Origin: Curtobacterium sp. MCBA15_008
GTDB taxonomy: Bacteria; Actinomycetota; Actinomycetes; Actinomycetales; Microbacteriaceae
NCBI RefSeq assembly: GCF_001865065.1
Contig: NZ_MJGN01000005.1
Coordinates: 64,166 to 107,186, forward strand
Direction: 5' to 3'
Length of the DNA: 43,021 nt
In this document: piece after piece, positions 16,089-23,842 of the stretch
Position numbering within the stretch: the first letter of the stretch is position 1
How the letters are laid out: every line of letters begins with the position of its first letter
Made by a program: the position numbers and the translations under genes
The notes under the pieces: model-generated
Seen by the model: the letters and a program-made list of their open reading frames with translations, nothing else
Database searches by the model: none
Told to the model about the DNA's origin: nothing

Positions 16089-16142
16089 CATGATGCCGAA
16101 TCGATCATGAATGCACAATAGGCGCTCACGGATCGCTCACGG
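16089..16142 (-). promoter_or_regulatory. Promoter and operator candidates of the transporter operon
   Basis: Leftward -10 box TATTGT (complement of 16115-16120) with a TCCGTG-like -35 17 bases upstream. Two direct copies of CGCTCACGG (16123-16131, 16134-16142) with an 11-bp period, one helical turn, cover the -35 region. A 21-bp interrupted palindrome CATGAT-N9-ATCATG (16089-16109) lies over the expected start. The octamer GATCGCTC (16131-16138) recurs at 17065-17072 in the catabolic-operon promoter, suggesting a shared DeoR-type repressor. Confidence 0.55.
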
Positions 16143-16204
16143 AAGCGAGATGCAAGGGTTTTACACGCCGGTAACGTCCGGCGGAACGGGACGCGTCCGG
16201 CCGC

Positions 16205-16993
16205 TCAGTCCGCGACGACGAGCTGGACGCCCGCGCTGGCGAGCTCGGCGGCGAACGCCGGAGGGACCGGCTGGTCCGTCACGAGTGCATCGATCCGGTC
16301 GAGGGGGCAGATCCGGGCGAAGGTCGCCCGTTCGATCTTGGTCGAGTCGGCCACGACGATGACGCGACGACCGACGGACGCGAAGTGCCGGCTGACCTCG
16401 GCTTCGCCCTCGTGCATCGTCGTCGCACCGTACTGCCCGCTCAGGCCGTCGACGCCGAGGACCACGACGTCCAACGCGAACTCGTCGAGCGTGTCGCGGA
16501 CGAGCGGCCCGACGAGCTCGTACGACTGGCGGCGTGCGACCCCACCGGTCACCACGATCTTGACGTTGGCGCGGACGGAGAGCTCGTACCCGATGTTGAG
16601 GGCGTTCGTGACGATGGTCACCCCGTACTCGCCGTCGGCCCGGGTGAAGCGCTCGCTCTTGCCGAGCTCGCGCGCGACCTCGGTCGTGGTGGTCCCACCG
16701 TTGAGACCGACCGTGTCGCCCGGGTGCACGAGCCGCGCCGCTGCGCGGGCGATCGCGGTCTTGGCCTCGGCCTGGCGGGCGATCTTGTACTGCAGCGGCA
16801 GCTCGTACCCGGCGCCGAGCGCAGCGGCTCCCCCGTGGGTGCGTGTCACGAGCCGCTGGTCGGCGAGCGTCGCCAGGTCCCGACGGGCGGTCGCCGGCGA
16901 GATCCCGAGCATCTCGCCGATCTCGGCGATGGACACGTTGCCGCGCTCGCTCACGAGTTCGAGCAGGGCGTTGAGCCGCTGTTGCGGAGTCAT
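16205..16993 (-). CDS. DeoR-family repressor of the amino-sugar regulon
   Basis: 262-residue DeoR/GlpR/AgaR-type regulator. The N-terminal winged helix-turn-helix (about 1-55) shows VSIAEIGEMLGISPATARRD, and the C-terminal sugar-phosphate-binding domain has GLNGGTTTTEVARE and FALDVVVLGVDGLS. Such proteins are released from DNA by a phosphorylated pathway intermediate. I choose the ATG at 16991-16993 because TAGGAT (17001-17006) lies seven bases upstream; the ATG at 17000-17002 overlaps that box. It sits between the importer and catabolic operons, transcribed leftward, so it most likely controls both. Confidence 0.88.
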   Translation of the reverse strand: MTPQQRLNALLELVSERGNVSIAEIGEMLGISPATARRDLATLADQRLVTRTHGGAAALGAGYELPLQYKIARQAEAKTAIARAAARLVHPGDTVGLNGGTTTTEVARELGKSERFTRADGEYGVTIVTNALNIGYELSVRANVKIVVTGGVARRQSYELVGPLVRDTLDEFALDVVVLGVDGLSGQYGATTMHEGEAEVSRHFASVGRRVIVVADSTKIERATFARICPLDRIDALVTDQPVPPAFAAELASAGVQLVVAD

Positions 16994-17051
16994 GACGGCC
17001 ATCCTATGGCGTCGCCGTGCGCACGCCGTGATCGGTAATGACGTTTTGCCC

Positions 17052-17096
17052 TTCCGTTGCGCACGATCGCTCGCTACGCTTCCTGATCATCGATCA
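17052..17096 (+). promoter_or_regulatory. Promoter and operator candidates of the catabolic operon
   Basis: TTCCGT (17052-17057) and TACGCT (17075-17080) are separated by exactly 17 bases. The spacer holds GATCGCTC (17065-17072), shared with the importer promoter. Downstream of the -10 lies the perfect inverted repeat TGATC-ATC-GATCA (17084-17096). Both are plausible sites for the adjacent DeoR-type repressor. Confidence 0.5.
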
Positions 17097-17124
17097 CCGA
17101 GATCGACCCGGACGGAAGGCACCT

Positions 17125-18003
17125 ATGACCGACACCTTCGTGAGCGCCGAACTGGCCTCGCAGCCCGAGACCTGGCGCGCAGCAGCGGCGCTCCTGCCGG
17201 ACTTCGCGGATGCACTCCCCCAGGCCGGTGAACGCGTGGCGGTCGTCGGCTGCGGCACGAGCTGGTTCATCGCGATGAGCTACGCCGTCGCCCGCGAGCA
17301 GGCCGGCCTCGGCGTGACCGACGCCTTCGCCGGCTCGGAGTACCCGCCCACCCGCGAGTACGACCGCGTGGTCACCATCAGCCGCTCCGGCACCACGACC
17401 GAGATCGTCGACCTGCTGCAGGCCCTGCCCGGGCAGCGGACGGTGCTCATCACCGCCGTCGCCGACAGCCCGGCCGCTGCGGTCGCCGACGACGTCATCG
17501 CCCTGCCCTTCGCCGACGAGCGTTCCGTCGTGCAGACCCGGTTCGCCACCACGACGCTCGCACTGCTGCGGGCATCGATCGGCGACGACGTCGACGCACT
17601 CGCCACCCAGGCCGAGGTCGCCCTCGCGCTGCCGATCGACGACCTGCTCGACGCCGAACAGGTCAGCTTCGTCGGACGCGGTCCGGCGGTGGGCCTGACG
17701 TTCGAAGCGGCGCTCAAGACCCGCGAAGCGGCACAGTTCTGGGCCGAGTCGTACCCGGCGATGGACTACCGGCACGGCCCGATCGCGATCGCCCAGCCCG
17801 GACGCCTCGTCTGGTCACTCGGCGCCGCTCCGGAGGGCCTCGCCGACGAGGTCGCTGCGACGGGCGCACGGTTCGTGCAGCACGACCTCGACCCGATCGC
17901 CGGGCTCGTCGTCGTGCACCGCTTCGCCGTCGCCCTGGCCGAGGGGCGCGGGCTCGACCCCGACAACCCCCGCTCGCTGACCCGTTCGGTCATCCTCACC
18001 TGA
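17125..18003 (+). CDS. SIS-domain aldose-ketose isomerase/deaminase (AgaS/GlmS-C-like)
   Basis: 292-residue protein with two SIS domains, like the isomerase half of GlmS and like AgaS. The sugar-phosphate loops are VGCGTSWF (first domain), ISRSGTTTEI (the Ser-rich phosphate loop) and, in the second domain, FVGRGPA, EAALKTREAA and the conserved HGP. The likely reaction is deamination/isomerisation of galactosamine 6-phosphate (or glucosamine 6-phosphate) to the ketose phosphate. There is no glutaminase domain, so it is not GlmS. ATG at 17125 follows GGAAGG by about six bases. First gene of a five-gene operon; its stop overlaps the next start (TGATG). Confidence 0.82.
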   Translation: MTDTFVSAELASQPETWRAAAALLPDFADALPQAGERVAVVGCGTSWFIAMSYAVAREQAGLGVTDAFAGSEYPPTREYDRVVTISRSGTTTEIVDLLQALPGQRTVLITAVADSPAAAVADDVIALPFADERSVVQTRFATTTLALLRASIGDDVDALATQAEVALALPIDDLLDAEQVSFVGRGPAVGLTFEAALKTREAAQFWAESYPAMDYRHGPIAIAQPGRLVWSLGAAPEGLADEVAATGARFVQHDLDPIAGLVVVHRFAVALAEGRGLDPDNPRSLTRSVILT

Positions 18004-19022
18004 TGTCCGCGGCAGGCGCGATGCCGCCGTCCGCCGCAGGCGCGATGCCGCCGTCCGCCGCGGGCGCGGTGCTCGGCGTCGACGTCGGCGGCACGGGCAT
18101 CAAGGCCCGGAGGACCGATGCCGACGGAACCGTCCTCGGCGAGACCCGGCTGCCGACGCCGCGCGACGACCACGACGCCACGCGGCTCGCGGGCGTCGTG
18201 GCCGACCTGGCCGAGACGGCGCTCGCGCACGGACCCCTCGACGCGGTGGGGCTGGTGACACCCGGGGTCGTCGACGAGTCGACCGGACGGGTGGTGCTGG
18301 CCGTGAACCTCGGGTGGCGCGACGTACCGGTCCGCGATGCCGTGCGCGATGAACTCGCACGGCGCGGCCTACGCGTTCCCGTCGCGTTCGGGCACGACGT
18401 CCGGGCCGGTGCCCTGGCGGAGACCACCCAGGGAGCAGCGGTGACGGGTGCGAACGCCCCCGCCGGTGCCGGTGCCGGTGCCGGCGCCGCCCTGCGCCGG
18501 GGATCCGTCGCGTTCGTCCCGGTGGGCACCGGCCTCGCCAGTGCTCTCGTCGTCGACGGTGCCGTCGTGCCGGGCGACGGATGGGCGGGGGAGATCGGTC
18601 AGGTCCGCATCACCTCCGGGCCGCACGCCGGACTCCGGGTCGAGGAGATCGCATCGGCCGGGGGAGTCGCACGCCGCTCCGGCTCTGCGTCCGCACACGA
18701 GGCGATGCTCCGGGTGCGGTCGGGCGACCCTGCCGCGACCCGCGTCTGGGACGAGTGCGTCGACGTGCTCGCGGATGCGCTCGTGTGGACCACGGCGGTC
18801 GCCGGGTGCCACACGATCATCGTCGGCGGGGGACTCGCGGAGTCAGGCGCGCTCCTGTTCGACCCGCTGACGTCCGCCGTCGCCGAGCGCACGGCCGGCC
18901 TCCGGACCCCGGCGATCGTCCCGGCCCGCCACGGTGACGCGGCGGGTGCGATCGGCGCCGCACTGCTCGCACGACGGGCCGGTCTCGCGTCCGACAGCTC
19001 GCGGCACGAGGTGTCGGTGTGA
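18003..19022 (+). CDS. ROK-family amino-sugar kinase
   Basis: 339-residue ROK protein without a DNA-binding domain, so a kinase rather than a repressor. The ATP phosphate loop is LGVDVGGTGIKA, with LVTPGVVDEST and VPVGTGLASALVV further on. The usual ROK zinc motif (CxCGxxGCxE) is absent: after GWAGEIGQVRI comes SGPHAGLRVEEIASAGG with no cysteines. The likely reaction is 6-phosphorylation of N-acetylgalactosamine or N-acetylglucosamine. The first 22 residues are a repeat (SAAGAMPP twice plus a partial), and each DNA repeat has an in-frame ATG, so the true start is uncertain. Coupled to both neighbours by overlapping codons. Confidence 0.82.
   Translation: MSAAGAMPPSAAGAMPPSAAGAVLGVDVGGTGIKARRTDADGTVLGETRLPTPRDDHDATRLAGVVADLAETALAHGPLDAVGLVTPGVVDESTGRVVLAVNLGWRDVPVRDAVRDELARRGLRVPVAFGHDVRAGALAETTQGAAVTGANAPAGAGAGAGAALRRGSVAFVPVGTGLASALVVDGAVVPGDGWAGEIGQVRITSGPHAGLRVEEIASAGGVARRSGSASAHEAMLRVRSGDPAATRVWDECVDVLADALVWTTAVAGCHTIIVGGGLAESGALLFDPLTSAVAERTAGLRTPAIVPARHGDAAGAIGAALLARRAGLASDSSRHEVSV
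18006..18070. repeat. Tandem 24-bp repeats at the ROK gene start
   Basis: Units 18006-18029 and 18030-18053 differ at one base; a partial third follows to about 18070. Each full unit encodes SAAGAMPP and contains an in-frame ATG. Being multiples of three, copy changes would keep the frame. Confidence 0.85.
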
Positions 19023-20185
19023 CCGCCCTCGTCCGCGCGCCACGCATCGTCACCGCCGACGCCGATCTGCACGACGGCTGGTTGCTCGTCGACGACGGCC
19101 TCGTCAGCGCGACCGGCTCCGGCGCGGCGCCCACGACCGAGACCACGACGAGTGTCGAGGGGACGATCGTGCCGGGGATCGTCGACCTCCACGCCCACGG
19201 TGCCCTCGGACACGACTTCGCCAGCTGCTCGGCGGACGACGCCCGGGCCGCCGCCGCACACCACCGCTCGCGGGGCACCACGGCACTGATAGCCTCCATC
19301 GCCACCGGGCCGGTCCAGGACACCGTCGACGCCCTCGACCGGTTGCGCCCCCTGGTCGCCGACGGCACGCTCGCCGGGCTCCACCTCGAGGGCCCCTGGC
19401 TCGCGCCCGCACGTCGGGGCGCCCACCGCCCCGACCTGCTGCACCACCCCACCCCGGCAGAGGTCGACGCCTACCTGGCAGCGGCGGACGGCGCCCTCCG
19501 CGTCGTCACCCTCGCGCCGGAACTCCCCGGAGCCCTCGACACCATCACCCGACTGGTGGCCGCGGGCGTCGTCGTGGCGATCGGCCACACCGACGCGACC
19601 GCCGACCAGGCTCGACGGGCGGTGGACGCCGGTGCGACGCTCGTCACCCACCTCTTCAACGGCATGCCGCCGCTGCACCACCGTGCTCCGGGCCCCGTCG
19701 GCGTCGCACTGACCGACGAGCGGCTCCTGCTCGAGTGCATCGTCGACGGGCACCACCTCGACCCGACCGCGGTCGACGTGGTGCGTGCGGCCGCTCCCGG
19801 CCGCCTCGTGCTCGTCTCCGACGCCATGTCCGCCACCGGGTGCGGCGACGGTGACCACACGATCGCCGGGTCCGCCGTCTCGGTCCGTGGGGGAGTCGCC
19901 CGCCTGGCGGACGGATCATCCCTCGCGGGCAGCACGATCACGGTCGCCGACGCCGTCCGCCGACTGCTGACCGCCGGTGTGCCGGTCGCCGAGGTCGTCG
20001 CGGCCGCAGCGGTCCGCCCCGCACGGCTGTTGGGCCGACCGGTACCGCTCAGCGTGGGCGCGCCCGCCGACTTCGTCGTGGTCGACCACGACGGCCGCAC
20101 GACCGCCCCGACCGTCCCGATCGGCGCGGCGCGGGCAGTGCCCGCGTCCGCGCACCGATCCACATCACAGGAGGCAACGCCGTGA
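19019..20185 (+). CDS. nagA: N-acetylglucosamine/galactosamine-6-phosphate deacetylase
   Basis: 388-residue amidohydrolase of the NagA/AgaA family. Visible are the metal-binding DLHAHG, HLEGPWL (metal Glu), GHTDA, HLFNGMPPLHHR and SDAM, with the catalytic Asp in the last. It removes acetate from the N-acetyl sugar 6-phosphate made by the ROK kinase. In this operon, with a tagatose-type kinase and aldolase downstream, the substrate may be the galacto isomer (AgaA function); sequence alone does not separate them. GTG at 19019 overlaps the kinase stop, and the stop overlaps the next GTG (GTGA). Confidence 0.9.
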   Translation: MTALVRAPRIVTADADLHDGWLLVDDGLVSATGSGAAPTTETTTSVEGTIVPGIVDLHAHGALGHDFASCSADDARAAAAHHRSRGTTALIASIATGPVQDTVDALDRLRPLVADGTLAGLHLEGPWLAPARRGAHRPDLLHHPTPAEVDAYLAAADGALRVVTLAPELPGALDTITRLVAAGVVVAIGHTDATADQARRAVDAGATLVTHLFNGMPPLHHRAPGPVGVALTDERLLLECIVDGHHLDPTAVDVVRAAAPGRLVLVSDAMSATGCGDGDHTIAGSAVSVRGGVARLADGSSLAGSTITVADAVRRLLTAGVPVAEVVAAAAVRPARLLGRPVPLSVGAPADFVVVDHDGRTTAPTVPIGAARAVPASAHRSTSQEATP

Positions 20186-21156
20186 TCCTCGTCGTGACCC
20201 CGAACCCCGCGGTCGACGTCACCTACCGGGTCGCCGAGCAGCGCATCGGCGAGACACGACGCGTGCTCGACGTCGCCCGCCGCCCCGGTGGCAAGGGCCT
20301 CAACGTCGGTCGCGTGCTGGCGGGTGCCGGGCTCGCGACGCACGCCGTCCTGCCGCTCGGCGGCGCGCCCGGCCGCTGGGTCGCCGATGCGCTCGACGGC
20401 CTCGGCCTCTCGCACAGCGACGTCGCGGTGGCGGAGGAGACGCGCACCACCGTCACCGTCGTCGACGACCTCGCGCACCCGACCATGTACGGCGAGCCCG
20501 GCCCGGTCGTCGCGGTCGACGAGTGGGACGCCGTGACCGCCGTGGTCGACCGGCTGCTCGCCGGTCCGGACTGCGCGGCCCTCGTCGTGTCGGGCTCCCT
20601 GCCGAACGGGGCCGACCCCGCCGTGGTCGCCGCCTGGGTGAGGGCCGCTCGCCGCCACGGTGTGCCGAGCATCGTCGACTGCTCGGGCGGGGCGCTCCTC
20701 GCCGCCGCCGACGCCGGAGCGACCATCTGCAAGCCGAACCGGTCGGAACTGCTCGAGGCCACCGGCACCGACGACGAACGGGCCGGGGCGCTCCGGCTCC
20801 TCGACCGCGGTGCCGGCGTCGTCGTGGTCTCACGTGGCTCCGACGGGATCGCCGCACACACCCGCGCGGCCGTCCTCGAGGTCCCTGCCGTCGCCGGCGT
20901 GACGGGCAACCCGACCGGCGCGGGCGACGCGGCGACGGCGGGCCTCGTGATGGCGATGGTCCAGGCGCAGACGGCCCGTTCGACTCCCGTCGTCGACGAA
21001 GCAACCCTCCGTTCCGCCGCCGCCTACGGTGCGGCGGCCGTCCTCCGGCCCGTCGCGGGCGAGGTCGACGCCGCCGCCGTCCGACGCTTCCTCCAGTCCT
21101 CCACCCAGCGCGCCGAACCCGCGTCCCCGGACGCCCGAACCAGGAGCACCGCATGA
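20182..21156 (+). CDS. PfkB-family hexose-phosphate kinase (tagatose-6-P/fructose-1-P kinase type)
   Basis: 324-residue ribokinase-fold kinase of the LacC/FruK branch. N-terminal TPNPAVDVTYRV, the GGKGLNVGRVLAG sugar-binding segment and the C-terminal anion hole NPTGAGDAATAG with catalytic Asp are all present. The aldolase next door makes tagatose 6-phosphate to tagatose 1,6-bisphosphate the likely reaction; fructose phosphates are possible. The last 20 residues are a Ser/Arg/Ala-rich extension. GTG start overlaps the preceding stop, and its TGA overlaps the aldolase ATG. Confidence 0.87.
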   Translation: MILVVTPNPAVDVTYRVAEQRIGETRRVLDVARRPGGKGLNVGRVLAGAGLATHAVLPLGGAPGRWVADALDGLGLSHSDVAVAEETRTTVTVVDDLAHPTMYGEPGPVVAVDEWDAVTAVVDRLLAGPDCAALVVSGSLPNGADPAVVAAWVRAARRHGVPSIVDCSGGALLAAADAGATICKPNRSELLEATGTDDERAGALRLLDRGAGVVVVSRGSDGIAAHTRAAVLEVPAVAGVTGNPTGAGDAATAGLVMAMVQAQTARSTPVVDEATLRSAAAYGAAAVLRPVAGEVDAAAVRRFLQSSTQRAEPASPDARTRSTA

Positions 21157-21989
21157 TCACCGACCTCGCCCTCACCGGGCTGCTCGACGCCGCCCGCACC
21201 GACCACCGCGGCGTCGGCGCGTTCAACGTCGTCCTGCTCGAGCACGCCGAGGCGATCGTCGCCGGCGCCGAGCTCGCCGGCCTGCCGGTCATCCTGCAGA
21301 TCAGCGAGAACTGCGTCCGCTACCACGGTGGTCTCGCGCCGATCACGACCGCGACGCAGGCCATCGCACGATCGGCGGACGTCGAGGTCCTGGTGCACCT
21401 CGACCACGTCGAGGACCGCGCCCTCGTGCTCGCTGGCATCGACCTCGGCGTCGACTCGATCATGTACGACGGCTCCCACCTCGACTTCGCGGCGAACGTC
21501 GCCGCCACGCGCGAGCTCGCCGCGGCCTGCCACGCGGCGGGCATCGCGATCGAGGCTGAACTCGGCGAGGTCGGCGGCAAGGACGGGGTGCACGCTCCGG
21601 GAGTGCGCACGGACCCGGTCGACGCGGCCGCGTTCGTCGCCGACACCGGTGTCGACGCCCTCGCCGTCGCGGTGGGGACCTCGCACGCCATGCAGACACG
21701 CGAGGCCTCGGTCGACCGGTCGCTCGTGGAACAGCTCCGTACCGCCGTGCCGGTCCCCCTGGTCCTGCACGGCTCGTCGGGGCTCTCCGACGACGAACTC
21801 CGCGGGGCCGTCCGCGCCGGCATGGCCAAGATCAACATCTCGACCCACCTGAACGGCCTGTTCACCCGGGCACTGCGCGAGGTGCTCGACGAGCGACCCG
21901 ACCTCGTGGACCCGCGCAAGTACGTGGCGGCCGGCCGCGACGCGATCGCGACCGAGACCGCGCGCCTGCTGACGCTGCTGCACGGCTGA
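21153..21989 (+). CDS. Class II (zinc) aldolase, KbaY/GatY-like
   Basis: 278-residue class II aldolase of the fructose/tagatose-bisphosphate family. Zinc and catalytic motifs are visible: VLVHLDHVED (zinc His and catalytic Asp), SIMYDGSHL, the EAELGEVGGKDG loop, AVGTSHAM (zinc His) and VLHGSSGL (zinc His), with KINISTHL near the phosphate site. It cleaves the bisphosphate into dihydroxyacetone phosphate and glyceraldehyde 3-phosphate and ends the operon. AGGAG lies six bases before ATG 21153, which overlaps the kinase stop. Its last codons form the first unit of a 17-bp tandem repeat. Confidence 0.9.
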   Translation: MITDLALTGLLDAARTDHRGVGAFNVVLLEHAEAIVAGAELAGLPVILQISENCVRYHGGLAPITTATQAIARSADVEVLVHLDHVEDRALVLAGIDLGVDSIMYDGSHLDFAANVAATRELAAACHAAGIAIEAELGEVGGKDGVHAPGVRTDPVDAAAFVADTGVDALAVAVGTSHAMQTREASVDRSLVEQLRTAVPVPLVLHGSSGLSDDELRGAVRAGMAKINISTHLNGLFTRALREVLDERPDLVDPRKYVAAGRDAIATETARLLTLLHG

Positions 21990-22020
21990 CGCTGCTGCTC
22001 GGCTGACGCTGCTGCCGGGT
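21970..22020. repeat. Three tandem 17-bp repeats across the aldolase stop codon
   Basis: Units 21970-21986, 21987-22003 and 22004-22020 each start TGACGCTGCTG. The aldolase stop (21987-21989) is the TGA that opens the second unit. The 17-bp period is out of frame, so this looks like duplication of the gene's 3' end beyond the stop. Confidence 0.85.
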
Positions 22021-22031
22021 TGATGCCCGGC
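22014..22031. terminator. Short GC hairpin between convergent genes
   Basis: GCCGGG / CCCGGC with a six-base loop lies between the aldolase end and the serine dehydratase end. There is no T-run. Three copies of GGCCGTCAGC (22032-22041, 22045-22054, 22058-22067) follow, the last overlapping the dehydratase stop. Confidence 0.45.
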
Positions 22032-22062
22032 GGCCGTCAGCCGTGGCCGTCAGCGGCGGCCG

Positions 22063-23460
22063 TCAGCAGAGCGGGACGTTCACCGCCAGACCGCCCATCG
22101 CGGTCTCCTTGTACTTCGTCGACATGTCGGCCCCGGTCTGGCGCATCGTCTCGACGACCTGGTCGAGCGACACGTGGTGCACGCCGTCGCCCCGGAGTGC
22201 CATCCGGGCGGCGTTGATCGCCTTGTTCGCCGCGATCGCGTTCCGCTCGATGCACGGGATCTGCACGAGACCGCCGATCGGGTCACAGGTCAGCCCGAGG
22301 TTGTGCTCCATGGCGATCTCCGCCGCGTTCTCGACCTGCTCGGGCGTCCCACCGAGGACCTCGGCGAGCCCGGCGGCCGCCATCGACGCCGCGGAGCCGA
22401 CCTCGCCCTGGCAGCCGACCTCGGCGCCGGAGATCGATGCCCGTTCCTTGTAGATGGAGCCGATCGCGCCGGCGGTGAGGAGGAACCGCACGACGGTGTC
22501 GTCACGGTTCGCAGGGGTCACGGTCGGCACGTAGGTGAGCGCGTAGTACAGGACGGCGGGGATGATCCCAGCCGCACCGTTCGTCGGTGCGGTGACGACA
22601 CGGCCGCCCGTGGCGTTCTCCTCGTTGACGGCCATGGCGATCAGGTTCACCCACTCCATCGCGAAGAGCGGGTCGTGCTCGGGGTCGTCGCGGGTGAGCT
22701 GGTCGTGCCAGTTCGCCGCGCGACGGCGGACGGTCAAGCCGCCGGGCAGCGTGCCGGAGCGCTCGACGCTCCGGTCGACGCACGACTCCATGACGTCGTG
22801 GATGCGGAGCAGCCCGTCACGGACCGCGTCGCTGCTGCGCGTGGCGGTCTCGTTCGCCAGGGCCACACCGCTCACCGGCAGCCCGGATGCCGAGCACGCG
22901 GCGAGCAGCTCGGCGCCGCTCGAGAACGGGTACGGCACGGCGTCGTCGACGGGGATCGCAGCCTCGGCCACGTCGCCCGCGCGGTCTTCGGCCACGTCGG
23001 ACCCGCGGTCGCTCGTGATGAAGCCGCCGCCGATCGAGTAGTACGTCTCCTCGGCGAGGGTCGCTCCGGAGGCGTCGTCGGCGCGCAGCCGCATCGCGTT
23101 CGGGTGCCGGGGGAGCATCGTGAGGGGGTGCAGGACGATGTCCGCCAGCCGGAACGGCACCGTGGCGCCGCCGGCGAGCCGGAGCACCCCGGTCCCCTCG
23201 AGTTCGGCGAGCGCAGCGGTCATCGCGTCGGGGTCGACGGTCTCCGGATCGGCGCCCATCAGACCGGCGACGACGGCCCCGAGGGTGCCGTGCCCTTGTC
23301 CGGTCGACGCCAGGGAGCCGTAGAGGTGGACGGCGACCGACGCCACGGGGGCGTCGACCAGCTGCGCGGCGAAGCCTGCACCGGCGCGCATCGGCCCGAC
23401 GGTGTGGGAACTCGACGGACCGATCCCGATGCTGAACAGATCGAATACGGAGACCGGCAC
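22063..23460 (-). CDS. sdaA: L-serine ammonia-lyase (iron-sulfur serine dehydratase)
   Basis: 465-residue single-chain L-serine dehydratase converting serine to pyruvate and ammonia, with an oxygen-sensitive [4Fe-4S] cluster. The N-terminal domain begins [20 protein letters not shown]; the catalytic domain has [19 protein letters not shown], cluster cysteines in GCQGEVGSA (near 348) and LTCDPIGG (near 391), and a C-terminal NVPLC. The terminal Cys is the residue that in a characterised homologue folds back onto the cluster, so the C-terminus is intact. GTG 23458-23460 is preferred because TAGTGT (23467-23472) is six bases upstream; the adjacent GTG at 23461-23463 is equally in frame. Confidence 0.93.
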   Translation of the reverse strand: MPVSVFDLFSIGIGPSSSHTVGPMRAGAGFAAQLVDAPVASVAVHLYGSLASTGQGHGTLGAVVAGLMGADPETVDPDAMTAALAELEGTGVLRLAGGATVPFRLADIVLHPLTMLPRHPNAMRLRADDASGATLAEETYYSIGGGFITSDRGSDVAEDRAGDVAEAAIPVDDAVPYPFSSGAELLAACSASGLPVSGVALANETATRSSDAVRDGLLRIHDVMESCVDRSVERSGTLPGGLTVRRRAANWHDQLTRDDPEHDPLFAMEWVNLIAMAVNEENATGGRVVTAPTNGAAGIIPAVLYYALTYVPTVTPANRDDTVVRFLLTAGAIGSIYKERASISGAEVGCQGEVGSAASMAAAGLAEVLGGTPEQVENAAEIAMEHNLGLTCDPIGGLVQIPCIERNAIAANKAINAARMALRGDGVHHVSLDQVVETMRQTGADMSTKYKETAMGGLAVNVPLC

Positions 23461-23514
23461 CACGCCACACTAACCCGTCCGGACGGGGGAGCGGTCAGCG
23501 GCCCCGGCACGGGA

Positions 23515-23706
23515 TCAGCGCCGCGAGCCCTGGTTCGGCATGAGGATCCAGAGGACGACGTAGGCGATCCAGAGCGGGCCGGGGAAGAAGCTCAGGATGA
23601 CCCAGGCGATGCGGACGAAGGTGCGGGACCAGCCGAAGCGGTCGGCGATGCCGGCGCAGACCCCGGCGAGGAGTCGACCCTGGCGCGGGCGAGTGAGTGT
23701 GCTCAT
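23515..23706 (-). CDS. PspC-domain membrane protein
   Basis: 63-residue PspC-domain protein: LTRPRQGRLLAGVCAGIADRF, then a hydrophobic helix (FVRIAWVILSFFPGPLWIAYVVLWILMP). PspC proteins are small inner-membrane components of envelope-stress responses. Here it is a solo domain with no PspA nearby. ATG 23704-23706 has TACCGT (23714-23719) seven bases upstream. An in-frame upstream ATG at 23793 lies inside an inverted repeat and is rejected. A 34-bp inverted repeat lies between this gene and the divergent AroE-like gene. Confidence 0.85.
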   Translation of the reverse strand: MSTLTRPRQGRLLAGVCAGIADRFGWSRTFVRIAWVILSFFPGPLWIAYVVLWILMPNQGSRR

Positions 23707-23762
23707 GACGTCGACGGTACGGACCAGCCGACCCCGACCACATCCGGGGGACACCCTGAACC

Positions 23763-23796
23763 GAGGTGGGGACAACCCCACCTTTGTCCCCACCTC
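23763..23796. promoter_or_regulatory. 34-bp perfect inverted repeat in a divergent promoter region
   Basis: GAGGTGGGGACAA (23763-23775) and TTGTCCCCACCTC (23784-23796) are perfect 13-bp arms around an eight-base loop. The loop itself contains CCCCACC (23776-23782), also complementary to GGTGGGG (23765-23771), so three half-sites exist. Position between pspC and aroE promoters suggests a regulator-binding site controlling one or both; a cruciform or RNA hairpin is the alternative. Confidence 0.6.
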
Positions 23797-23842
23797 GTCA
23801 AGGTGGACCGCTCCATCGGCATGTCAGTGGGAGACTGGAGGC

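Noticed and set aside
19977..21152. Apparent 670-residue fusion with the aldolase
   Set aside because: The first 390 residues are Arg/Pro-rich shadow sequence over NagA and PfkB; the aldolase starts at 21153 with its own ribosome site.
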